NCBI RefSeq assembly: GCF_023078275.1
Contig: NC_062977.1
Coordinates: forward strand, 9,631,118-9,695,117
Direction: 5' to 3'
DNA length: 64,000 nt
Origin: Leguminivora glycinivorella
Lineage: Eukaryota > Arthropoda > Insecta > Lepidoptera > Tortricidae
Of this stretch, positions 55,101 to 64,000 are shown in pieces. The notes beneath the pieces are model-generated. The model saw only the letters and a list, made by a program, of their open reading frames with translations, made no database searches and was not told where the DNA came from. A program made the position numbers and the translations under genes. Numbering within the stretch: the first letter of the stretch is position 1; each line of letters opens with the position of its first letter.

Positions 55101-57727
55101 GTTCTAATCAGAATATCTAACTAAGTAAATACTTATTACCTATAGTGATATTCAATGAAACTTGCATGTGACGACATCGACATCAACATTCACATTAACA
55201 TCCGAATTACGACGAATATCATTGTAGGTCGAACCGGCTATCTCCAGCCATAACCCGTAGTCGTTACGCTACGGGCTATGGCTACGTTTACGTTCACGTA
55301 TGAAACATACAGTCACAGTACCGATTGTTTTTAATTAAAGACTTAAATTCAAATCATGTTGATCACAAAATCTTGGGAACTAGGGCGCATTAGGCAAAGT
55401 TTCTTGGTTAAGCAATTTGTAGTTTTGTAGTTTTCATATTACGAAATTTTAATCTTTATAACATGATCTTTTTCATAATTAATTGATTGAAAGGCTGAAA
55501 ATGGGCCTCCCAATTAATTGTACAGTAAGTACAAATAGCTGAAGGACCATCTAAACGTAAACAATTCTCGCAAATTCGACCGAGTTTTCCGCCTTCCGGT
55601 TGTCAATTGAGTTTGAACTATCGCTTATAATTTGTTTATTTCATCTATAAAAACAATAAATGTCAGATCTGACGTAAAGCAGTACCTACACATGAGAATA
55701 ATAGACTACTAGCATCACGTAGACTTCGTAGACTATCGCATCGGGAGACTGTTAGTGCTGGTAAAAGTTTACGACATGATTGTTCAATAGTACAGTGGGC
55801 TGCAAAATTGCACGGAGAAATGATGAATTAATTCATTAAGAAATTCGCCATGCACTTTTGCAGTTCATTGTACATGATTGCATTGCACGAGATTTCGATA
55901 TTCGTGCCTAATTAATTATTTAATTTTGTAATACAATCTTGCAAATATTTTGCTATCCTATTTTGATAGGATTTTGTTACAAAAGGATAATATTAAGATT
56001 TTCACACTATCCGATGCGATATTGGATGTCGGACGACATATTTATGCCGCCATCTTTGATTTTTTCCTTTGAAATCCTTCCTACTTCCGATATCGGATCG
56101 GATAATGTGAAAACGCACTAACGGTTTTAAATCAACAATCAAAATTATCTATCCAAAAATAAAGGCTAATTAAGTGAAACACTTGTTAATATAGTACATT
56201 TCATTATAAGTGCGAGAAGAATGACATTCTCGGCACGTGTGACGAACGACGTTTTTAATACAGTTGCGAAAAAACACTACTACAACGAAATAAAACGATA
56301 AACAATCCTAACTCTCAATTTTCGCATTGACATTGACGCATTATTTGACAATACAATTATATTTTTATTATTATTATAAGTTTAAAAGCTTCTTCAAGCT
56401 TTTAAACTTGCGTGCATATTTTCGATTTTGCTATTCATCAAACATAAACATTTGCGATTTGGGACGATTGTTTAATGTATAACTACATTTTAATTTAATC
56501 GATCCATTTATACCCGATGTATTGCAAATGACGTAAAATAATTATACCAAATCGCGTAACATATTGAGGTTTTTGAACGTGCATTAAGTTAAAATATGGT
56601 AGGCGCCTCTACTTTGACAGTAGAAGACGCGTTTCGTTCCAACCATGTTCTGTTTACACGACTCATTATGACCGGTTTTTCAAAGTACATATAAACCATT
56701 TTATAAATTATGTTTAGTATGACTGAAAGTAAACAATGAAATATTAGTGTTTTAAATATTAATCACTTAATAGTATGTTTACAGTTTTATTCCGTCTTAG
56801 TAAAACTAGACTAATATTAAAACAGCTCGGTAAGTAGTCGTAAAATGGAACGTATACTTTTTACGCACTAGTTCGTAAAATACAACTTCTCGCACGCTAA
56901 ACAGCCAAACGGGCACTTTTTGAGCAACTGTATTAAAAAAATAGTTAACCGTATAAGACGAATTTCATATGTGATATCAATATCTTGTACACGAAAACCG
57001 TCTGCGCATATTTGCACAACCTTCGCGCCGGATCATGCACAATTTCGCGCATCACTCCGTTTACAATATATGCATTTCGCAAGCACTGCGCCACGAGAGT
57101 TACCAAGTACAGATTGATTATAGGACGGGTTTATTGAGATTCTAGTGGAAAACTAGATTGTAGGTATTGGAATGCATTGTGAGTTCTGCAGGGTGCATTC
57201 CCCCGCAGACGGCGGGTGGCTGACCGGGGGAACTATTGATTCTGTCTGGTTGCTCGCGAGCTGCAGGCGTATTCTCGATGCGTTCCGAGCTGAAGGGATC
57301 GTTTACCTCAGGCCACAGATCTTAACCACCAACTACTATAGAGATGAAGCGTGTAAAACGATTTGCGGTCGCCATACTTGGGCGCTTCATTATACATTAT
57401 AGCAAATGCTCGTGAGTAATTTCAGTAGGTAGGTACACTTTTCAACACGTGTAAAACTGTTGAATTGGCAGTGACAGATGGACAGACAGACGCACGAGCG
57501 ATCCTATAAGGGTTCTGTTCTATTACTTCATAACCTAACCTCAAAATTACAATTTTGAAAAACTCCCGACCGCGACATAGTGGACCGATTTTCCTGAAAC
57601 ATGGCTAAGAACACTCCCGACCCGACTAACCCAGCTTTCAAACAAAAAAAAACTAAATCGAAATCGGTTCATCCGTTCGGGAGCTACGATGCCACAGACA
57701 GACACACACACAGACAGACAGACAAGC

Positions 57728-57762
<35 letters not shown>

Positions 57763-58865
57763 ACGACAGACAGACAGACACGTCAAACTTATAACACCCC
57801 GTCGTTTATGCGTCGGGGGTTAAAAACGGAAAACGGAACCTTAAAAATATTTAAGACGTTGATTAATTTATGTAAAAGGTAATAGACTGGTTCTATTTGC
57901 AGCGTAGCCTTGTTGCATTAAAATCTTTATGCATCTCACGGGTTTTTAAACTGTTAGGTAGTTATTTACCTAGTGGAGTATTTTGTTTGTGTTCTTATGC
58001 TATTCAATTGAATGATGCCTCCAATATAAAATTAGTTGTAATCCTGGGATCACAGAGTCACATTAGTTATTTTTTAGTAGAACGCCAAAGAACTAGTGAT
58101 ACAAGGCCAAATCTACACTAAACGCAGAAAACGCACGCCCCATACAGCTGCATTTATAAGTGCTTATTACTTTACTTTTCTAGTCACGACGGCGCTTTCG
58201 GACTTGCATTTCCATTGATACTTTATCTCGATCTTCGCCGCGGGTTTGAAAGCGCAGCTGTTGTGCCTTTCCAATTGCCGTTTCGATTCTTTACATTTTA
58301 TGTACACCGTAACAACATTCATTTGAAGTTGAAACGTCTGTTTTATAAATGCTTAATTTTGCAATGGTATATAATGAGTAAGGTATTTATTATTTAACTA
58401 TATAGTTATAATTGCATATATACAGGTTTTTACAGATTAGCATGTCCCTTGTTGAAGAACCCTGTAACACATCAGATTATAAGATATCCTCCATCCATTC
58501 AAGGCGCAATGCCTCCACGTAGTAATACATAAAAAGGTTGTGAAAAAAATTACAAAAAGATGATTTAGCAATGTATTTTTTCTTTATATCTTTGCGCCCC
58601 ATAACGGATTGATGTAAATCTTAGGTACTGATATCAAAAGTTACTATGATGAAGTCGATACTGTCTTTTTGTGGGTTTCCATGCTCTATAGAGCATTCAA
58701 TCAATAAGAGTATCTCGCAAGAAATGGCCGTGCTAATCACAATTTTCTCATTGTCTACAGAAGTGTGCAATAGCGAGGAGGTGCCCGAGGTAGAAATCGT
58801 TAGTCTTCTCCAAGAACATATACCGAAATATCGCCTTCGAGCCGACAGTCTCACACAATTTGGAG
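49184..58865 (+). CDS. milt: Milton / trafficking kinesin-binding protein (TRAK), N-terminal exons
   Basis: Exon 1 is 49184-49274 (MSGKARLRPRPRRRDDL...AWSD plus one base, donor GTAAGT). Exon 2 is 58761-58865 (acceptor TTGTCTACAG, donor GTAAGC). Phases join exactly (G+AA gives Glu). Exon 2 encodes EVCNSEEVPEVEIVSLL, then YRLRADSLTQFGG. This is the conserved lead-in to the HAP1_N coiled-coil of TRAK proteins (compare 'CDVCN...DLPEVEIISLLEEQLP.Y.LRADT' in mammalian TRAK). Milton links kinesin-1 to mitochondria through Miro. The coiled-coil and later exons lie beyond the window. The 9.5-kb intron holds inverted minisatellite repeats, SINEs and MITEs. The start is chosen as the ATG in a GC-rich block with no in-frame alternative seen; other isoforms may start elsewhere. 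Identity of exon 2 is firm, exon 1 somewhat less so. Confidence 0.85.
49288..50463 (+). repeat. Minisatellite-bearing repeat, copy A, milton intron 1
   Basis: Inverted relative to 53856-54865. Ends ACCGTCGCCT and AGGCGACGGT are short inverted repeats. The body carries tandem 121-bp units. The right part holds 'gaccgattttgaaa'-like and 'cggagatatcgaggaacaaacat' blocks shared with copy B. It begins about 14 bp after the exon 1 donor. Confidence 0.85.
49565..50215 (+). repeat. 121-bp tandem repeat, about five units
   Basis: The unit contains gtgccgttcagatttgagg, ccatcatcagcagttccact and tgcaccaaatgtcactgtt. Anchors recur every 121 bp (for example 49747, 49868, 49989, 50110). Each unit is open in one frame up to a stop in each repeat, which I consider incidental. 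Confidence 0.9.
50628..50790 (-). repeat. Fragment of the CTCGCGGTCGCCAG family
   Basis: gcgactcgcggtcacca, gatcagtagcgcccaag and gacccgctaac match 10230-10330 in the same orientation, with divergence. Confidence 0.55.
51281..51450 (+). repeat. Lepidopteran dispersed repeat (CCTCCTTGCGTTATCCCGGC family)
   Basis: It contains ggctcatgggagcctgggg, ccaagatttggcgtaggcac and tgaccttccaacccgaaggg, a block that I recall as very common in lepidopteran introns. Fragment at 19325-19400 on minus. Confidence 0.7.
52222..52355. mobile_element. Head-to-head tRNA-derived SINEs
   Basis: A minus-orientation SINE (52222-52322; B-box from gggaatcgaaccc, linker ccactggtggccgagcc) abuts a plus-orientation SINE head (52325-52355; gcgggcggggtggtctagtggta) that is truncated before its B-box. 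Confidence 0.7.
52360..53850. other. Milton intron, nothing recognised
   Basis: AT-rich intron with no repeat or exon that I can support. Confidence 0.4.
53856..54865 (-). repeat. Minisatellite-bearing repeat, copy B, inverted to copy A
   Basis: It runs from aaccgttgcctc to aaaggcgacggtttttttttc. It carries about four 121-bp units (54150-54600) in the opposite sense to 49565-50215. Homology continues about 15 bp past the ACCGTCGCC end (ttcttaaaaatt), matching the flank of copy A. Confidence 0.85.
54866..55790. other. Milton intron, nothing recognised
   Basis: A small GC-rich palindrome at about 55255-55292 (agcc-taacccgtag and ctacgggctatggct) is the only structure seen. Confidence 0.4.
55793..55870. 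mobile_element. Hairpin MITE (GCTGCAAAA family), TA-flanked
   Basis: CAGTGGGCTGCAAAATTGCA pairs with tgcacttttgcagttcattg; TA on both sides. Same family as 12443-12514. Confidence 0.7.
55997..56118. mobile_element. PIF/Harbinger-like MITE (GTGCGTTTTCACATTATCC family), copy 2
   Basis: TAA flanks both ends. The right end GGATAATGTGAAAACGCAC is intact; the left end is diverged. The interior atctttgatttttt-cctttgaaat matches copy 1 at 16680-16813, inverted. Confidence 0.75.
56120..57480. other. Milton intron with a GC-richer block
   Basis: The block at about 57185-57320 (cccccgcagacggcgggtgg) stands out in GC content and is preceded by GTTCTGCAG. It may be an alternative exon or promoter, but no frame or donor is convincing. 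Confidence 0.25.
56379..56409. repeat. Short perfect hairpin
   Basis: AAGTTTAAAAGCTT and AAGCTTTTAAACTT around a 3-4 bp loop. Confidence 0.6.
57540..57830 (+). repeat. Dispersed repeat with (ACAG)n tract
   Basis: It runs from aactcccgaccgcgacatag to cgtcgggggttaaaaa, with a (CAGA)n microsatellite at about 57698-57780. Other copies at 3988-4165 and 11110-11480. Confidence 0.7.
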
Positions 58866-60740
58866 GTAAGCTATGCTACTTTTCTACGATTGATTGATTG
58901 TTAATTATTGTCTTTATTAGAATTTATGTAATTTCGATCGACTCACGGGCGCGTAAGGAAATAAAAGCTGGAATGCTAGTCCTTGATATTCGGTAGCGAA
59001 TGATACGCCGAACCGAACCAAACGAACGGTGTTACTAAGAAATATTCGACATACTATCTCTAATCTCGCAAAAAAATCTAATTTGTACAAAATGGAGAAT
59101 GCTATCTTTTTAAAAACTTAGAGGTAGATATAACGGACATCACAGACCCACTAATGCGGTATGCTGCGCCTGATAGTTGACGACAGGAATCTGGTCCTTA
59201 GACCTAGACAAGCGTGTTATTCTCGTGATAGCAGCAACAAATCTAACGAAACTGGGCATTCTGTCCTGAGACTATTAGTAACTAAGACTAAGACTAAACA
59301 GATATAACAACAGATACCTATATTTGTTTGTGTTTTGGTTACGTGATCCTGACGGTACCTATTTAGCTTTTAGGTTTATAGTATTATACGATATCGATAA
59401 CAACTTTCTCATGTCATCATACGTATTTTGTATGTTATTGGTAAATCAGCTTGGTCTGCAGTAAATATCATACAGGCCAATTACCTACTTACGAGATATG
59501 TGATGAATTGATGATACCAAACGATCACGAGATATCGTTTAGCATAGTGGATCCGTTTCTAGAAGGTACATACGGGTCATTTTTTGCGTCTGACCATACT
59601 TTGACGGGTGGACATTTCATCCTGATCAGCTTCTCTTCTCAATAAGATCAAGAAAACATTCTCATGTGGCTCAGCTAAATGTATGAAACGGCAGATGGTT
59701 TTGGCGCGTCCAGGGGTTGCCCCTTAGTAAATTTAGTTAGGTAAGTGTTTGTTGGCCATAATGATTAATGAATTTGTTCAACCTACATTATATGATCATA
59801 TGACAAAATCACAGTGTATGTTTTGACAAACATGTTTATCAAACATTGTTTTCTGTATCATGTAGGTACATACATTTTGTAGTTATTATGCTAACTAAAG
59901 GTATCCTTTGATGTTCATCAATCAATAACTACTATATTTTTCCTAAAACCTTCGATATCTTCGATTACCCGTATTTTCCCACGGCCTATTTCGTTTGGAA
60001 ATTGAATAGGGTTTCTCGTGCAAATAGAAAATTAATGTATCTGTCCCAGTTTAGTTTCAACGACTTCTTGTAAACGCCAGGAATTGGGTCGTGGACGTAT
60101 ATTTTCGCGTTGTAGTGGCGAAGAAAGTGTAAAGCTTTTTCGTCATTATCATAGCCTTTGCACTTCTTAAATGATTAAAATGACTTTATTAATATTAGCT
60201 TTTCCTCTCTGCCTCTAGAAATTTTGTTGCCGATACCTATAGTTCTGTTAAACAAAAGAAAACATTTTCTGTCACTAAGTTTGCATGTTCAATAGGCTGC
60301 ACCGGCTGCACGCAGCACGATGTCGCTAAGCAAGTCTTTCCTAACAATATCTAAGTAGATTGGCGAGGCCTTGTGACTCGGTTTCACCAAATGTCACCCA
60401 TTGATCAAACGAGAAGCAATCATACTTTGTGCTCTATGTAACTTGTAACTAAATTCCTCAATATATCTTGGTTATTTAATACCATCTTGATGGGTAAATA
60501 CATTAGTTATGTGCTTGTATGGTTTAACCACTAAAGTGAAAGCAAGCTGTTAACGAACCATCTGTCATTTTTATTGAACTGTTCTAGCTGAAACGTTTAT
60601 AGTAATCGTTTTACCATTAAATGCTATTTTAGAACTTCCTTCCTCATCTCGCCTTTCAAAATTGATTGCCGATCTATGTTCGTCTTATATTGACATTGGA
60701 AAATAAAGATTTTTTAGTAAAAAAATCGAAATACATATAG
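58866..60740. other. Milton intron 2, nothing recognised
   Basis: I looked here for the next milton exon (expected to start with two bases completing Gly, then an aromatic residue and the DW motif) and did not find it. Confidence 0.4.
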
Positions 60741-60749
60741 GGTATCGAA

Positions 60750-62040
60750 ATACATCTATCGCGCGATGATGGTTTGGGGCAAAGCAGCTGACATACAGAC
60801 TATCTTTGTATTACAAAAGAGAGCCATTCGTTCTATTTACAACTTAGGAACACGTGAATCAGTAAGAGAACTCTTCAAAGAAATTAATATCTTAACTGTA
60901 GCTTCCCAATACATTTATGATAGTATAATTTATGTTGTTAAGAATTTAGACTGTTTCACTAAGAATTCTGATATCCATAATTATAACACTAGAAACAAAA
61001 ATAAGCTTGCCATAAAGAAGTTTCGTGTCCGTAAAGTACAGAAGTCATTTGTTGGGCAATGCATTCATTTTTATAATAAGTTACCTGACACTGCTTTGAG
61101 ATTACCCCTTCCAGCTCTTAAGAACTACTTAAAAAAATCATTGATGTTAAAGGCTTATTACAGAGTCGAGGACTATTTGACAGACAAACATGCATGGCCC
61201 GAACCAGAAACTACAAAAAACGAATAGCAATTAAAATAATTGTATTATGTATAGAGGACACAGTTCAGATAAGAAAGCACATCAAATATTTTATATTTTA
61301 TGTTGTGTAGGTAAATTACATATTTAATGATATTGAGATTCATATTATCTTTTTCTTCTGTGACAATTTGATATGTTTTCTCTGAAGAAGAACGACGTAT
61401 TATTAAGCAATAATATAATTTATTGAAATTAATTGCCATAGAGTAGGTACCTAGTCTGTTCATATTCTTTGATGAATACTTTTGCATGTTAAATTGTATC
61501 TTGTTATTTAATGCATGTTAGTTATAAGATGTAATGTTTTGAAAAGAAGTTGCCCGCCGAGTTTCTTGCCGGTCCCATAGTGGATACCCCCTCCCAACTG
61601 AGGGGGGACTGAAATCTTCTCGAGGCTGAGGCGTAGGGTTAGAGCCGGCGTAGCTTTATTTGACGTTCATATGCGCATTGTAATATGCCTACTTGAAAAA
61701 TAAATATTTCATTTTCATTTCATTTTCATTTCATTTTCATTTCATTTTCATTTCATTTTCATTTCATTTTCATTTCATTTTCATTTCATTTTCATTTCAT
61801 TTTCATTTCATTTTCATTTCATTTTCATTTCATTTTCATTTCATTTTCATTTCATTTTCATTTCATTTTCATTTCATTTTCATTTCATTTTCATTTCATT
61901 TTCATTTCATTTTCATTTCATTTTCATTTCATTTTCATTTCATTTTCATTTCATTTTCATTTCATTTTCATTTCATTTCATTTTTCATTTTCATTTTCAT
62001 TTCATTTTCATTTTCATTCGTAATTTCACAAATCTGCGTG
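60750..62040 (+). pseudogene. CR1-like non-LTR retrotransposon 3' end with expanded satellite tail
   Basis: The frame to the stop at 61225 reads MMVWGKAADIQTIFVLQKRA, then IRSIYNLGTRESVRELF, then an HNYNTRNKNKL stretch and FYNKLPDTALRLP, the C-terminal order of Jockey/CR1-type elements. The 3' UTR ends AAATATTTCATTTTC, and the tail is a long array of ATTTCATTTTC rather than poly(A). 5'-truncated, within milton intron 2. Confidence 0.85.
61709..62022 (+). repeat. 11-bp satellite (ATTTTCATTTC)n, about 25 units
   Basis: The array is perfect through about 61970, then breaks into 5-, 6- and 11-bp variants. Because 11 is not a multiple of three, the open frame through it cycles every 33 bp (FHFHFIFISFS). 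I regard that frame as an artefact of the repeat. Confidence 0.95.
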
Positions 62041-62482
62041 TCATTATCTTAGATGTCAAGAACTATAAATGGAAGTGGCAGAACTATAATTGTAAATAGA
62101 TTGACTGTAATCCATTTTTTTATTGACCTGTGGGTAATTTAATTTGACGATCATTATCATTATGATCAATATGATCATTATTTCCTACTTGACTATGACT
62201 ATCATAACATAAATTCGTATAGATGAGTGTAGAAGAAATTATGTTACACTTAATATTTTTAAATAAATACATCTAATCTAAATCATATTATCCTGTTTAC
62301 TTAAAGACCTTCAACCAAGGTTCGTTCATGTCACGTTGTAACTCTATTTAACTAAAGTTTTCCTTTACACACCGCTTGCCCGGAAGGCTTGCAAAACCCA
62401 TTGGTGAAAAACTACTTCCTGGCAGTCTATCGTGATTGACATCTGGTTCACGGAACAGTTGAAATTTAGTTAAATGGGCTCC

Positions 62483-62585
62483 GGCATTTATTTATTTATT
62501 TAGACTATATTACACGACATAAAATTGTACAAATGGCGGATTTAATGCCTTAAGGCATTCTCTACCAGTCAACCACACATTACAC
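62483..62585 (-). repeat. Non-LTR retrotransposon 3' tail, minus orientation
   Basis: On minus: gtggttgactggtagagaat, then gccttaaggcattaaatccg, ending (AAAT)n at 62483. This is a common lepidopteran LINE terminus. Confidence 0.7.
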
Positions 62586-62866
62586 ACATTTAACAGGTTT
62601 TTCCTTGTTTGTTGCAGTATTTTACTGTAGAAAGATCAGATCAGCCAGGCAACTGTAAGCAGCGAGGATAGGAATCAGGACAATGTGTTTCTATACATTT
62701 ATTTTGACTATTTGATATATTCTATGCTGCTAATGCTAATGTGAGAAAATAAAGAAAAATAAATATAAAGACCGGGAATAGAAAATAATCACCACGGTAA
62801 AATATTGAATCCTAGGCCACTGTAGAACCCTTTCACAGTAAAAGTCAAAGTGACTGCTATCCATAC

Positions 62867-63042
62867 TAATATTATAAATGGGAAAGTGTGTGTGTCTGTT
62901 TGTTTGTCCGTCATTCACGGCAAAACGGAGCGACGAATTCACGTGATTTTTTAAATGGATACAGTTGAAGGGATGGAGAGTGACATAGGCTACTTTTTGT
63001 CTCTTTCTAACGCGAGCGAAGCCGCGGGCAAAAGCTAGTAGC
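62867..63042 (+). mobile_element. Helitron-like (Lep1-type) non-autonomous element
   Basis: It starts TCCATACTAATATTATAAAT and ends gcgaagccgcgggcaaaagctagt, with a small GC hairpin before the CTAGT end. The ends match what I recall of lepidopteran Helitrons. No Rep/helicase. Confidence 0.55.
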
Positions 63043-63146
63043 AAATAAAGCACGGTGTCAATACGACAGGGTTCTAGAGTGACCTAGGATTCTAATTGGT
63101 TGACTGTACGTACCTTATATTGATTTAAACTAACACGATCTTCACT

Positions 63147-63597
63147 CATATTATTAAATTAAAACGGGACTTAATCGCGTAAAACTTACGTTTTATATTT
63201 AACCCGACGTTTCGGACATGACATTACGTCCGTGGTCACGGGTAGACTGGCTGGGAGTTGTATCAACATCTTCTAGCTGTACGAGTTTTTCGAACTACCC
63301 GCACTTGATTGTCATCAGTCACTTTTACGCTAGGGTTGCCACTCTGCCTACATACAACACTCACATACCATCGGATGTCGTGAGTGTTGTATGTAGGCAG
63401 AGTGGCAACCCTAGCGTAAAAGTGACTGATGACAATCAAGTGCGGGTAGTTCGAAAAACTCGTACAGCTAGAAGATGTTGATACAACTCCCAGCCAGTCT
63501 ACCCGTGACCACGGACGTAATGTCATGTCCGAAACGTCGGGTTAAATATAAAACGTAAGTTTTACGCGATTAAGTCCCGTTTTAATTTAATAATATG
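63147..63597. repeat. Perfect 451-bp palindrome (218-bp arms, 15-bp loop)
   Basis: Left arm 63147-63364 and right arm 63380-63597 are reverse complements with no difference that I can see. The loop is ataccatcggatgtc. Identical 87-residue frames appear on both strands as a consequence and are not genes. A 12-bp direct repeat tgtacgtacctt at 63105-63116 and 63596-63607 may be a target duplication or a chance match. Confidence 0.95.
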
Positions 63598-63607
63598 TAC
63601 GTACCTT

Positions 63608-64000
63608 GTCCTAACATCGGCAATGCGTGCTGAACGAAACGACACATGAACTGTATCTTACCTGGAATGTAACTGTAAATTACGCATTTGAGATAGATTT
63701 ACCACCGTTAGGGCATCCCGATGATAACGGGATCGGGATAGGAATGATTTGAATATGTGATAAGCATTACGAAATCAATGGTATACGTAAGGACTAATGG
63801 ACTGTATATTTAGTTACATTGTGATGCGACTGCATTTGTGTATGTTGAGTTGATCCTGTTATTAACCGGTTACGACCAATTCCACCTGTTTGAAGTCGAC
63901 TATTGTATAATGTTGCCTAACTTTATATAGTAGGAACTTAGAAGAGGATGAGGAGTCTCAGTAAATGTCTTCTGTCAGCGTGGATTGCACATTGCAGTAC
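63608..64000. other. Intron or intergenic end of window, nothing recognised
   Basis: No exon or repeat that I can support. Confidence 0.4.

Noticed and set aside
57547..57786. Cys/Val/Leu/Ser repeat protein on minus
   Set aside because: It is a translation of a (TGTC)n microsatellite.
61693..62052. 119-residue Phe/Ser/His/Ile-rich open frame
   Set aside because: It is an 11-bp satellite read in a frame without stops, not a gene.
63218..63526. Two identical 87-residue frames on opposite strands
   Set aside because: They are the two arms of a perfect palindrome; there is no other coding evidence.

Overview
The window looks like the genome of a moth or butterfly (Lepidoptera). It is AT-rich and has long introns. 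It carries repeat types I recognise from lepidopteran genomes: tRNA-derived SINEs, R1-clade and CR1-like non-LTR retrotransposon tails, Helitron-like ends and many hairpin MITEs. All genes were read by eye: exon joins rest on reading frame, GT/AG signals and remembered family sequences, not on alignments. Only a small part of the window is coding.

Host genes. (1) A penta-EF-hand protein of the peflin type on + (three exons, 9542-11933, first coding exon not found). (2) The DNA primase small subunit on - (seven proposed exons, 15894-12657, 402 residues), convergent with peflin; the two 3' ends lie about 30 bp apart near 12350-12380. (3) A small hydrophobic-hairpin membrane protein on +, probably promethin/LDAF1-like (exons 16854-17045 and 23944-24083), divergent from primase. 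(4) The 5' end of milton, the TRAK kinesin adaptor, on + (exon 1 at 49184-49274, exon 2 at 58761-58865, rest beyond the window). Weaker candidates are an orphan GC-rich exon at 30439-30528 and a two-exon small ORF at 45581-45966.

Layout. 1-8580 is a nest of mobile elements: a piggyBac-like shell with TTAA ends (257-8573) holds two R1-clade retrotransposon ends, a hAT element with its 8-bp duplication, and other repeats. 8600-16100 holds peflin and primase, with a decayed tandem copy of a peflin exon. 16100-24200 is the promethin-like gene; its 6.9-kb intron is full of inverted repeats. 24200-49100 is intergenic and repeat-dominated. It includes a long-TIR element (26296-28804), a hAT element with a readable transposase C-terminus (34334-35761), and a three-level nest of hAT, pogo-like element and LINE (39998-42192). 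49100-64000 is milton exon 1, its 9.5-kb intron with two inverted minisatellite-bearing repeats, exon 2, a CR1-like LINE with an expanded 11-bp satellite tail, and a 451-bp palindrome.

The host genes do not form one pathway: they serve calcium-dependent coat regulation, replication priming, lipid-droplet biogenesis (if the call is right) and mitochondrial transport. I found no operon-like, CRISPR-like or clearly new enzymatic system. The novelty here is structural: nested insertions, recurring micro-palindromes and large inverted repeats.
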